64,000 nucleotides of DNA from Diphasiastrum complanatum (Eukaryota; Streptophyta; Lycopodiopsida; Lycopodiales; Lycopodiaceae): contig CM055106.1 in assembly GCA_029204225.1 (NCBI GenBank), positions 50,537,325 to 50,601,324 of the forward strand, given 5' to 3'. How positions within the stretch are numbered: the stretch's first letter is position 1; every line of letters starts with the position of its first letter. Below are positions 22,741 through 33,640 of this stretch, in pieces. The position numbers were made by a program, and so were the translations under genes. Under the pieces are notes generated by a model. It ran no database searches. It was not told the origin of the DNA and saw only the letters and a program-made list of their open reading frames with translations.

Positions 22741-23292
22741 GCTCTGATTCCATGTTGAAAGACCAGAGACAGATCAATAGGATAGCAGCGAAAGTGGAGC
22801 AGATGGTTAATGGATCGAAAGTGCAACAGTTACCAGCAATAATGAAGATGAATCAATAGTAGCAATGCGCAATAGAACAATACAGTAGTGAGACAGGAAC
22901 TTGCACTTTGATTGAAGGCAACAAGATGAGTACAAGAGCGTGAATCAGCGCGAGACAGTAGGCGCAAAATTGCTTTCGCTGATAATCGTTAATAGCAAAA
23001 TTTAAACACACACTTTTATACAGCCTACTAAGTGTTTTGTATATTGAATCTAACTAGAATGCTGATGCTATACATTAATGAATGCATGTCAGTGCATTGG
23101 GAGCATAAAATCTAACTATTCAATGTGATGTAGTTGTCAAGCATTGGATGAACGTGATATAACTATTATGCATGGGTGAACGTGATGTAGCCGTTATGCA
23201 TTAGATGGCTATCTTACAGACACTAAATATATGTGCAAGTTTAGGTGGACTGTTAGTAACGTCGTCTGATAGTGCATGGATTGATTTTTCTA
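22741..23292 (-). repeat. family C LTR (antisense) with tRNA-Met primer site
   Basis: The primer-binding site reads TGGAATCAGAGC on the minus strand (22741-22752), one change from the plant tRNA-iMet complement. The LTR follows from 22753. Related sequence lies at 37550-37720 (CAATACAATAGTGAGACA block). It ends where the family A protease-gag sequence resumes. Confidence 0.75.
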
Positions 23293-23590
23293 TGATGAGC
23301 TTGCACCACTTTCAATCCACCATGGATCTAGATCTCCATCATTAGCAAGCATACATGAAGACATCACAAAAGCATCATCATTTAATTTTTGAACATCCAA
23401 ACCATCTTTATCATGAGTAAGATTACCTTGCTTGTCTCCTTAATCTCTCTTCTTCTTGTAGCACTCACTTGCAAAGTGTCTTTTGATGCCACAATAGAAG
23501 CATTTGAGCTTTGACCTATCTTTATTTTTGCCATTTGAAGAAGCCATCTTGCCCTTTAGACCAATTACTTTTGCTTTTTCCCTTGAATTT
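23292..23590 (-). pseudogene. copia family A gag zinc knuckle and protease start (antisense)
   Basis: On the minus strand: a lysine-rich gag tail, the knuckle CFYCGIKRHFASEC (C-x2-C-x4-H-x4-C), then after a stop WWIESGAS, the copia protease active site. It is the continuation of the gag at 28997-29650: the frame passes from one to the other if element B (23591-28996) is removed. Confidence 0.85.
23586..23590. repeat. target-site duplication of element B, left
   Basis: GAATT precedes the 5' LTR; TAATT (28997-29001) follows the 3' LTR. Four of five bases agree, the usual 5-bp size for copia elements. Confidence 0.6.
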
Positions 23591-24442
23591 GTTAAAAATA
23601 TCACTTCCAACTTGATGTACCTTGTAGATCTCAAGTTAATAGATCTTGATAGGATCTCACACGTGTAAAGCTGTTCCCACGTGTGAAAGAATGTACGTAA
23701 GTCACTTTTATAAAGTTAGATTGATTTTGGCTTGATCTACACTAGTGTGAAATTGACCTTTGAGTAGAATCTTGAAAATGGTTAAATTGGTCAAACTTGT
23801 GTAAATAGATTGGACTTCCATGTGAATGAGTTATTACTCACACATGTCAAGATACCATTCACACGTGTGGATAAGCTTCTAGAAGATAAGATAGGAATAT
23901 TTCATTAGATCCTATTTTATAGGGAATATTCCTATAAATGTGGAAGACTAGCTCTTTGTTTTCTAGCCAAAGAGAATAGTCAACTTTGGGAAATGAGCAC
24001 ATATGGCTCCCATTGGTGGATCTGGATGACTAGGCACTCTTCACACGTGTGAAGGTTTGCTGGACAATACATAGCTTGTGGATGTACTTGATCTATAAAG
24101 GGATCAACCAAATCAATAACAAGTTGATGTGACATTGGCAAATTCTAGTCTTGGTTGAGTTTTCCACATTTGTCTTGAGTTTTTATGATTGAAATGCAAT
24201 TGTAAGATAATGTACTTTACTCTCTATAAATAGGCGGTACTGGTACTGTCCTCCACACATGTGAGGCTGCCCATCCATGTTTTTGATCATTTGATCCATT
24301 GTTCTTGCTTAAATCATAGTGTAAAACATCTAGATCAAGATCTAACATCTAGAACTGGATAGATCTTTGGATTAAGCAATCAATAACTCTTAATGATTGA
24401 TAAGTACAATCATATTTGTCCTTTTTTCTTTGAAAATTGACA
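23591..24442 (+). repeat. element B 5' LTR
   Basis: Starts TGTTAAAAATATCAC and ends AAAATTGACA. It contains four intact CACGTG palindromes (23660, 23678, 23862, 24044), most embedded in CACACGTGTG, plus CACATG variants near 23842 and 24257. The TATA candidate is CTCTATAAATAGGCGG near 24222. Confidence 0.9.
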
Positions 24443-24456
24443 TGGTATCAGAGCCA
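24443..24456 (+). promoter_or_regulatory. element B primer-binding site (tRNA-iMet)
   Basis: TGGTATCAGAGCC directly follows the 5' LTR and is the exact complement of the 3' end of plant initiator tRNA-Met, where first-strand synthesis starts. Confidence 0.9.
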
Positions 24457-25029
24457 AGTCTAAGAGTGATCTAAATGATTAATAGTACTTGAGAAATCAT
24501 TGACAATGTGTTGTTTTTGAGTTCTAATTGAAAGGGCGATTTCAAGGAGGGAAGTATCATCATTGTTTTTGGTCAAGAACAACTTGTGGGCTGTTGAAGT
24601 ATTGTCCACACGTGTAAAATCGTACAGCTGAAGTACTGTCCACACGTGTGAAACCGTACATCAACCTTCAAATTAAGTTCTATTAGTATTTTTAATCCAA
24701 AAAGGTGCATATTAGTCCAAAATTCATGGTTTTTGGTGCATTGTCTAGATCTAGTTCAATCTAGTTCAATGCTAATGATCAAATAGTGATTTGAGTCATT
24801 GAAGCAATTCATTTTGATGCATTAGATCAACTCTTTAAGGTTGATTTGTTCAGATCTTAAGTGTGTGTGAAATATCAAACAAAATTGAACTAGAATCAAT
24901 TTTTTGGAGGAGTGATTTGCTAAGATATTTGTAGTTGATCTATTATACCATCATCCAAGTTAAACTAGGATTGATTGGGCTGAGATTAGAAGTTTTTTGA
25001 AAGCTAGAAATCTGCCTTAGATCACACTT

Positions 25030-25353
25030 TATCAAGAGATCTTTGTGTAGGAGAGATGCAATGCAAGTAGAGTTTGATGCTTTGATATATAATCAAACTT
25101 GGAATCTTGTACACCTTCCATATGGGAAGAAGCCACTTGCATATAAGTGGATCTATAGATTAAAGTACAATCAAGATGGATATATAAGTAAGTACAAAGC
25201 TAGATTGGTTGCTAAGGGGTTTCTTCAAACTAAAGGCATAGATTATGAAGAAACATTTGCTCTTGTAGCAAAGCTTGTAACCATTAGATTGATCATTTGT
25301 ATGGCTACTTTATTCAAGTGGAATATCTATCAAATGGATGTGACAAATGCTTT
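25030..25353 (+). pseudogene. element B reverse transcriptase, 5' part
   Basis: Copia RT N-terminus: [43 protein letters not shown], then NIYQMDVTNAF, where it is cut by the palindromic insert. Continues at 26915. The 590 bp between the primer site and this point holds no readable gag or integrase, but has a 34-bp unit with CACACGTGT twice (24595-24655). Confidence 0.9.
25349..25353. repeat. target-site duplication of the palindromic insert, left
   Basis: GCTTT at 25349-25353 is repeated at 26915-26919. Joining the flanks at one copy restores the RT reading (NAF, then LNGYL). Confidence 0.85.
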
Positions 25354-26914
25354 TGTTGGAGGGTTTGCAAATCCCAAGGCAATCCTAATCCTAGTTAATA
25401 AGTGAGAGGGATTTGGCACCCTGCGTGTGTAAGTCCAACCCAATGATTTATTTGATTAATTAAATAAAAGGCCTAAAGTCCTTTTATTTGATTAATAAAA
25501 GGACTTTAGGCCTTTTTGCGGGACTTTTAATATCGCAGGGCCTAAATGTCAAGTTAGTGAATAAAGTTGGGTTTCCCTCCAATTTTGATGGTCCTCACAC
25601 TTTTTTAAGTTTGAGTAAAAAGAGAGGCAAGCCAATAGGATTCAGAGGCCAGGGTCCTCCTCTCTACTATAAAAAGGGACCAACTCGAGTTGTTCCTCAT
25701 GTTCATTTTCTCATTTCAATAAAGCAGATTGGTTCTCTTTAGAAATAGATTGATGAATGTCCTTGCTCTTCCTCTCTTTTCCTCCATTCCTCATGCTTTC
25801 TTTGGTATTTGCTAATTGTTGGATCTAATGATTATTGGGATTGGTATTTCTTATGCTTTTTGTGAGAGAGAAAGGGAGAGAGAGAAGAGTAAGTTTCTAT
25901 CATTGTTGTTGATCTAGAGTTAATGGAAGTAGGGTTAATGGATGTAGTGTTAATGCTTAGTGTTAATGGATGTTAGTGTTAGATTCTCCATTCATGTTGA
26001 AATCTGAACTATACTGTCGCTCTTATGGGAACAAACCTACGCATGACAACTAACTCCGTCTCTTTGATGCTAGATTGACTAGATCTTGGATTCAGGTTAG
26101 GCAAGGAAAGAAACCCACTACAATTTTGGCGTCGTTGCCGGGGAGCTACTCCAAAATTGTAGTGGGTTTCTTTCCTTGCCTAACCTGAATCCAAGATCTA
26201 GTCAATCTAGCATCAAAGAGACGGAGTTAGTTGTCTCGCGTAGGTTCGTTCTCATGAGAGCGATAGTATAGTTCAGATTTCAACATGAATGGAGGATCTA
26301 ATACTAACATCCATTAACACTAAGCATTAACACTACATCCATTAACCCTACTTCCATTAACCCTAAATCAACAACAATGATAAGAACTTACTCTTCTCTC
26401 TCTCCCTTTCTCTCTCACAAAAAGCATAAGAAATAGCAATCCCAATAATCATCAGATCCAACAATTAGCAAATACCAAAGAAAGCATGAGGAATGGAGGA
26501 AAAGAGAGGAAGAGCAAGGACATTCATCAATCCATTTCTAAAGAGAACCAATCTGCTTTATTGAAATGAGAAAATGAACATGAGGAATAACTTGAGTTGG
26601 TCCCTTTTTATAGTAGAGAGGAGGACCCTGGCCTCTGAATCCTATTGGTCCAGTCTTGCCTCTCTTTTTATTCAAATTTAAAAAAGTGTGGGAACCATCA
26701 AAATTGGAGGGAAACCCAACTTTATTCACTAACTTGACATTTAGGCCCTGCGATATTAAAAGTCCCGCAAAAAGCTCTAAAGTCCTTTTATTAACATTCT
26801 AATTAATCAAATAACTATGCGATCATTGGGTTGGACTTACACATGTAGGTGCCAAATCCCTCTCACTTATTAACTAGGGTTAGGGTTGCCTTGGGATCCA
26901 CGAACCCTCCAACA
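25354..26914. mobile_element. palindromic element: two inverted LTRs around one primer site
   Basis: Left LTR 25354-26122 (TGTTGGAGGG to CCCACTACA, with TATA near 25668) is followed by a primer site, TGGCGTCGTTGCCGGGGA (26127-26144), complementary to tRNA-Asp with one mismatch. Then the same LTR appears in reverse orientation, 26158-26914. There is no gag, pol or polypurine tract. A 5-bp GCTTT duplication flanks it. The arms are nearly identical but carry scattered substitutions and small indels, so some time has passed since insertion. It interrupts element B's RT, so it is younger than B. Confidence 0.88.
26127..26144 (+). promoter_or_regulatory. tRNA-Asp primer-binding site at the palindrome centre
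   Basis: TGGCGTCGTTGCCGGGGA matches the tRNA-Asp 3' complement (TGGCGCCGTTGCCGGGGA) but for one base. The same site type occurs at 36207-36220 (minus) and 59105-59122. Confidence 0.85.
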
Positions 26915-28128
26915 GCTTTCTTGAATGGCTACTTGGAGGAGGAAATATACATGTTGCAATCCGAGGGCTTCATCAAGGATGGTGAGGAGGACAAGGTTTG
27001 CCACTTAAGGAAGAGCCTATATGGCTTGAAGCAAGCACCTAGAGCTTGGTACTCTAGGTTGCATGATTTTCTCTACTCTCTTGGCTTTGTGATTAGCTCT
27101 TATGAGCCTTCTTTGTACATCAAATGTAATAATGGAAAGATCATCATTTTAGTACTTTATGTTGATGATATCATATTGACAAGAAATGATGGTGCCTTAA
27201 GGCATAAGAAATGTTAAAGTTTCCTTGTCTAGTGAATTCAAGATGGTAGATCTAGGACTTCTTAAGTTCATACTTGAAATAGAAGTTACTAGAGGTAGTG
27301 ATTTTACTTTTATAAGTCAATCAAAGTATGCTACTTCCATTCTTGAAAGGTTTGGCATGAAAGATTGTAAGGGGATTGACACCCCTATGGAGCAAGTCTG
27401 TAAAGTTACTAATGATTGTGATGAAGCATCCTTTGAGGACATCACACTCTTTACGAAGCTAATAGGATCCTTAATCTATTTGACAATCACTAGACTAGAT
27501 TTGAGCTATAGTGTAAGCAAGTTAAGTCAATATACAAGGTCCCTTGATGCATCATTGGAAAAGTGCCAAGAGAGTGCTTAGATATGTCTCTTCTACTTAG
27601 AATTTTTGGCATTCTCTATCAAGGATCTAACTTGTACTTGAGAGCATTTTCGGATTCGGATTTAGCAGGAGACAAGATGGATAGAAGATCCATAAGTGCA
27701 TTTGTCACTTTTCTTTGTGGAGGAGTGATATCTTGGCTTTCCAAAAAGCAAGATACAATTTCTCTTTCCTCTTGTGAAGCCGAGTACAAGGCATTGACTT
27801 CAACAACCAAAGAACTCCTATGGCTAAGAAGACTTTTGGTGGAGCTTCAAGTGCTAAAAGCTGAGGAGGTCCCTTGCATCTATTGTGACAATCAAGCTTC
27901 TCAACAAATTGCTACCAATCCGATCTTCCATGCTAGAACAAAGCATATTGAGATAGCTCATCACTTTGTGAGGGAGAAGGTGCAATCCAAGGAGGTTCAA
28001 CTTCATTATGTGCCATCATCCGAGTGCATATCTGATATCTTAGCCAAACCTTTGGCTAAAGATTCATTTTTCAAGTTAAGAGATGCTCTTGGAGTTGTAG
28101 ATAGATGTACATTAGACTTGCCAAGTTA
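26915..28128 (+). pseudogene. element B reverse transcriptase 3' part and RNase H
   Basis: RT resumes LNGYLEEEIYMLQSEGF, then [19 protein letters not shown] and catalytic YVDDIILT (about 27160). Frameshifts near 27217 and 27575. RNase H has SSCEAEYKAL (about 27770), CDNQASQQIATNPIFHARTK (about 27885) and ends ISDILAKPLAKDSF. Compared with the copia at 18.3 kb it is a different lineage. Confidence 0.9.
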
Positions 28129-28142
28129 GAAGTGAGGAGGAG

Positions 28143-28996
28143 TGTTAAAAATATCACTTCCAACTTGATGTACCTTGTAGATCTCAAGTTAATAGATCTT
28201 GATAGGATCTCACACGTGTGGAGTCTATTCCCACATGTGAAAGAATGTACATAAGTCACTTTTATAAAGCTAGATTGATTTTAGCTTGATCTACACTAGT
28301 GTAAAATTGACCTTTGAGTAGAATCTTGAAAATGGTCAAATTGGGCAAACTTTGTGTAAATAGATTGGACTTCCATGTGAATGAGTTATTACTCACACAT
28401 GTCAAGATACCATTCACACATGTGGATAAGCTTCTAGAAGATAAGATAGGAAGACTCCATAAGATCCTATTTTATAGGGAATATTCTTATAAATGTGGAA
28501 GAGTAGCTTTTTGTTTTCTAGCCAAAGAGAATAGTCAACTTTGGGAAATGAGCACATATGGCTCCCATTGGTGGATCTGGATGACTAGGCACTCTTCACA
28601 CGTGTGAAGGCTTGCTGGACAATACAAAGCTTGTGGATGTACTTGATCTATAAAGGGATCAACCAAATCAATAACAAGTTGATGTGACATTGGCAAATTC
28701 TAGTCTTGGTTGAGTTTTCCACATTTGTCTTGAGTTTTTATGATTGAAATGCATTTTTAAGCTAATGTACTTTACTCTTTGTAAACAGGCCGTACTGGTA
28801 CTGTCCTCCACATGTGTGAGGCCACCCATCCATGTTTTTGATCATTTGATCCATTGCTCTTGCTTAAATCATAGTGTAAAGCATCTAAATCAAGATCTAA
28901 CATCTACAACTTGATAGATCTTTGGATTAAGCAATCAATAACTCTTAATGATTGATAAATACAATCATATTTGTCCTTTTTCTCTGAAAATTGTCA
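28143..28996 (+). repeat. element B 3' LTR
   Basis: Follows the purine tract GAAGTGAGGAGGAG. Matches the 5' LTR base for base over most of its length. Several CACGTG sites of the 5' LTR appear here as CACATG/CATGTG, the change expected from CpG deamination. Target duplication TAATT follows. Confidence 0.9.
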
Positions 28997-29650
28997 TAAT
29001 TTTCCCTTGATGAACATAGCCTCCTCTGCAACTTGAGATGTTGATGAAGATCCACCTCTTGCTTGAAGCCTATATTCTTCATTGATCAAGATCTCTTGAA
29101 GATCAATCAAACTTGGCAAAGTTCTTTGAATGGCAAGACTTTGTACAATGTTAGCACGAGCATCCAACAAACCATTAAGAATAATTTGAACAAGCTCTCC
29201 TTCCTTAATGCTCTCATCAATACAAGCTAACTCATCATTCAAAGCCTTCACTCCCACAACAAGATTATTTGGACTCTCTTCATTCTTTTGCAAAATTTGA
29301 AAGATTTGCCTTCTTAGAGTCAACACTCTAGAAGTAGACTTGGATTCATAAAGCTTCTTTAATGAATCCCAAGCATCCTTTCATGAAGTACTCTTACCAA
29401 CTTCCTTGAGAAGCTCATTGGTAACATTCATCTTGATCATATGTAGAGCTATTTTGGCCCTCTTGTCATACCTCAATTGTTTTTGTTGTATTGCTGGCCT
29501 CTCCTCCAAATCTACAACAATATCCAAACATCATTTATCTCAAGAAGTGATTCCATCCTCACTTTCCATAGTGAATAGTTGCTTGAGATAAGCCTATCAT
29601 TGCCTTCCAACATGTATCCACTTGATGTAACCATGTTGCAATGACCTAAT
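28997..29650 (-). pseudogene. copia family A gag (antisense)
   Basis: Minus-strand copia gag: KRAKIALHMIKMNVTNELLK, DAWDSLKKLYESKSTSRV, then an open 110-codon stretch (28994-29326) with LTLRRQIFQILQ and LPSLIDLQEILINEEYRLQ. The W, LY and L-x-EE pattern is that of the plant copia gag/UBN2 family. One stop at 29381. The frame is cut by element B and continues at 23590. Confidence 0.88.
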
Positions 29651-30221
29651 TATTCTTTTTCAACCTGTTCCAATGCACAAAGCACTCTTTTGAAATACAA
29701 AAAATATTTCTAAAAAGAAATCACAAAGATATGGAACCTCTCAATTATCTTCTAGCACTTATATCTAGCAAATCAACACATAGAATGTAGAAAATTTGAT
29801 CAACCTATGATCTATCCTCAATCTAATGACTCTTGCCACTTATTAAGATTGAAACACACTCTAATGAAGTTCAGTAACCTCACAAATTAGAGATCCAATC
29901 AAAAATAGGGTTTTGACAAAATCACAAAAAATTGAATATTTCAAATTCTACATGCAATTGCCTAAAACTTGATATAGAATCTTGTAGCCTCAAGTGAGAC
30001 CTTTCTAAGACATCCAAAATTGGCTATTTCTAGTAAGTGTGGTGTGAAATCAGAATTCCTCAGTTTGAATGACCTAAAATGAGTTTTCATGTACAAAAGA
30101 TCCAATCTACATATGCAAGAAACTTGATTTTTGGGTAGAAGTCAATCTAGCATGTTCTAGCATTGATATCTTCACCAAATCCTTGATACATGTGCTTGAT
30201 CCTTTCATAACCTGCAACACA

Positions 30222-30234
30222 AGATTTGATACCA
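30222..30234 (-). promoter_or_regulatory. family A primer-binding site
   Basis: On the minus strand the LTR end TCCTTCACA is followed by TGGTATCAAATC, a tRNA-iMet-type primer site with two changes. Confidence 0.8.
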
Positions 30235-30828
30235 TGTGAAGGATTTTGGATCAATCAAGATCCAAATCCATAACCTGATCTTTGGTTAGAAATAGATCAA
30301 CTCTACCAATCTTGCCAATGTGGAAAAATCATCATCTACTTAATGAAAGATATGACTAAGAACCTGATCAAACATCAAAAATAAGATTTGATGAAGTTGA
30401 TGTCCATACAAAGATATTAAGCTATTGTATCTCACATGTCTGGATTCGAAAATAACATAAAATAAGCATTCTACACACAAGATTGCAAGATATCACCAAT
30501 ATAGTGCACCAATGGATAGATGAACCCAAAAGAACCATGTATAGGCATGAAATGAGATAAGAGAGAGAGAGAATGTCTTCTCTTCCCATGAGTTACATCC
30601 TTTTATAACAGGTCCAAACCTAAATTCAAACTTTGGTTTCCCTCCATAATGTAAAACCCTACTATTATTGTGACTAGATTCAATGTCTCTACTACTTAGA
30701 TTGAACCTACCAAAAACTCATGTAGTACTACACTTTTCCACACTTTCCAAAAGTGTTTATTCAAATGATTTTAGACTAATATAACTTTGAAAAGTCAAAC
30801 TCTAAGTCTAATATGAAAATTAAAGCAC
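30235..30828 (-). repeat. copia family A 5' LTR (antisense, U3 truncated)
   Basis: Reverse orientation match to 38278-38924 and 22299-22720. TATA region GTTATAAAAGGATG (minus) at about 30596-30609. The first ~90 bp of U3 are missing, so the LTR ends abruptly at 30828. Confidence 0.88.
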
Positions 30829-31261
30829 CATACATGCTAGTACCAAGCAGCGTAAACAAGCATGGCAATAGATGCAAGGAAATTCAAAGCAACGATGGGA
30901 GAACATGATGGGAATAATGATGTCACATTTTGAATATGCAATTGGTAACGTTTCACAAAAACAAGGTGCCAACAAAAATCTTGATAATATTATTATTACC
31001 CCTTCACCATCCCTAATTGCTACAAGAATTGAGTGAAATCAATGACCTTTAATCATGACCAAGAAGCGGTAGCAATTATGCAAAACAACACAACGAAAAG
31101 CAAACTATTATGAACCATGGGATAACCTATCGGCAACCTTCTTATGGTGAACAAAGTTGTAGCAATATTTTACCAACACCAATGATTTTACACAACAACC
31201 AATTTGAACTAATTTTAAGCTTGACGTTATTCAAGAAGATAGCAATTATGTCAACAATAAA
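30829..31261. other. unassigned leader-like DNA
   Basis: No LTR border seen. The frame into the following gag is opened by a stop-rich leader, probably its 5' untranslated part. Confidence 0.4.
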
Positions 31262-33245
31262 ATCTACATGTTGAACTTTAGGGGTAATGCAAATATCATT
31301 GATATGGAAGAATGGTTAAATAAGTTGGATAAATACTTCCAATTATTCCCAAGGCCTGACAAAGCTAAAATTTCTTATGCTTCTCTTATTGCGAAGATCC
31401 CGACTTATGTTTGGTGGCAAAGGGTTGAGATAGATCCAAAAGCACAGTCGACAATTTATTATTGGATACAGTTCCTGTAGTTATGCACTAAAGTCTTCCA
31501 TTTCAAAAGAAAATGTTCATCTAACGTTGATATTCAGTTCAACAAATCGGTTCTATCCAAGATTCTAATCATAAATTTTGGCAATTGGCTTAAGGTTAAG
31601 TTGGATGAGAATACACATTTAAGCCGATATATCCATGGATTACAAACTGATGTTGAAGCAACTAGATGTACAACCTTACAATTAGCTATGCAATTAGCTT
31701 TGGTTCATAAACAAGAATATTCTTTGACAACTAGACAATTCCAAAAGGTGACTACCTCAATCAACTCATCTTAGAACACATTTGGAGCTCCAAAGACTCA
31801 ATTTGGTACTTCTCAATATTCTAAGTCAATCATTCCGACAAGTGGTTTAAGAGATAATAGAAATAATAATAATGTTAAATGGGTACCAATATTGTTCAAT
31901 TTCTAGTGTTAAGGCTAAAGCTACTACTAAAAACATGGTGTCTACAATGCTGAAAAATCAAAAGACAAAACCATCCCAAAAGCTGACAGATGTCAAGATG
32001 AGGAAACTTAGTCTATTGGAACTTTGTTATTGATGTCAAGAGAAATGGAATAAAGACCATTGAAAAGTATATAGATTTTAAAAGCAAGATGTCTAGTTAA
32101 TGATTGCAATTGATAATCTCAATGACGACAGTCAACAAGAGGATGAGAAAATCTATTGAATGAGGATGATTTTCAAATGTTACAAGAGCATCAATGAGTA
32201 TTGTTTGATAGTGAGGTGACCGATAATGAGAATGAGGGATGACATAAAGGTGTCGATAGGAAGGATGTGAATATGTCGCTTATGTTCATGTTCTTAAATG
32301 CATTCAATGGTTCTCATTCTTTTGGAACCTTGTGTTAGAGCATAGTGAATCACAAATTTTTTGATAGTTTTTCAATTAATGAATTGCATTCATACCCTAG
32401 TGTTGGTCATTCTGGTATATTGAAAAATAACCAAATTTAAAAAAAAAAATCAAATGGAAAGGGATGAAGTAGGATTTATATACAATGGTTTGAGAATGTA
32501 CATTATGCCAGGTCAACAAAGCATAACATGTGAAAAAACTTGGATTATTACAACCACTATCAATTCCATCACAATGGTGAAAAAGCATTGGTATGGATGT
32601 CATTCCATCTCTTCTGACAACGTTGGGAGGATATAATGAAATTTATTTGGTCATCATTTGCTTAATAGAATATGATATGATGATTGATTGCATCTTGATA
32701 AAGTTGCAAAATGTAACAACTGCAACAATAGCCAACAAGTTGACAGCACATTTTAAAAGCAAATTAAGATCATATGTGAGAAAATATGGAGTATTACATT
32801 AATAAGCTACGATCATTTTGAGAATTTCACTAAGGTGAATATGTTTATCTATGGTCACAAAGTCAATCAATATTGAAGCAAACTCAAAGTGAGAAGTTAT
32901 CTCCTCAATTTTTTGGACTATGTCAAATCATTTGAAATTGGAGAACCAGCACATGAACTGGATCTATCAAACATTAAAAAATGCATAATGTGTTCCATGT
33001 TAGTTTGAAGAAGCAAATCACAAGAATGTTCAAATAGTGGCCCAACTACCACTTCTAAATGAAGAAGGGATCCGCAACAGTTAAGTATCACGATAAAGAG
33101 CTGCGAAATGAAAAATGAATGCAAAACTATCAAATCAAATGGAAAGGGTTTTCATATGAAGAAAATACATATGAAAATCATTCTTTTATGAGGAGGTGGC
33201 TTGGGATACTAGAAACTACCAAGGGACTTACAAAGCACAATGCTT
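31262..33245 (+). pseudogene. decayed Ty3/gypsy chromovirus (gag and chromodomain remnants)
   Basis: Gag is read at 31268-31480 (MEEWLNKLDKYFQLFPRP, a pattern shared with the gag at base 59) and, with stops, to about 31860. A broken knuckle-like LCY-stop-CQEKWNKDH is near 32015. Pol is almost gone. At the far end MHNVFHVSLKKQI (about 32980) and IKWKGFSYEENTYE (about 33140) are the integrase tail and chromodomain. A large internal deletion plus heavy point decay. Confidence 0.7.
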
Positions 33246-33640
33246 GATGAAGAGTCACATAGTCTATGGTTCCAAAAAGCTCATTGGTGTATTTTCACAT
33301 TATTATTTAGTTATTTTTTTTAATCCTCCAAAGCCTTGTAAACACATTGTCTTAGGATGAGCTAAAAGACATTGATGTAAACTCTTTGCCTTTGTTCTTG
33401 TGTTATTTTTATAGTGCCCTTTAGGTTGGTTGGTAGAGCTATCAGAATTACTTCATGAACTCTCATCCACCATTGCGATGGCACATATTTCACCAAAGGC
33501 TGTGTACTCACATTGTTTCATGTGATGCCTGATGTTCTTAGGTGATTCAACCATGAACATTGAGACGATATTATTGTCGAGAATACTTGCTAAGGTATAT
33601 TGCCCCTTTTACTTTCTTGACCCTTCACATGATCGAAGGT
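33246..33640. other. no feature recognised
   Basis: AT-rich spacer between two dead elements; possibly remains of the chromovirus LTR. Confidence 0.4.

Larger units (their letters stand above)
23591..28996 (+). mobile_element. Ty1/copia element B, complete ends, internally deleted
   Basis: A full insertion: 852-bp 5' LTR (23591-24442), primer site, decayed RT-RNase H, 854-bp 3' LTR (28143-28996) and a 4-of-5 target duplication. It interrupts an antisense copia gag. Gag, protease and integrase are missing or unreadable. A later 1.56-kb palindromic element sits inside its RT, so three layers of insertion can be read. Confidence 0.92.

Noticed and set aside
25488-25742. Duplicate 63-84-aa frames at 25.5 and 26.6 kb containing the same peptide
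   Set aside because: They are the two arms of the inverted LTR and therefore identical; not genes.
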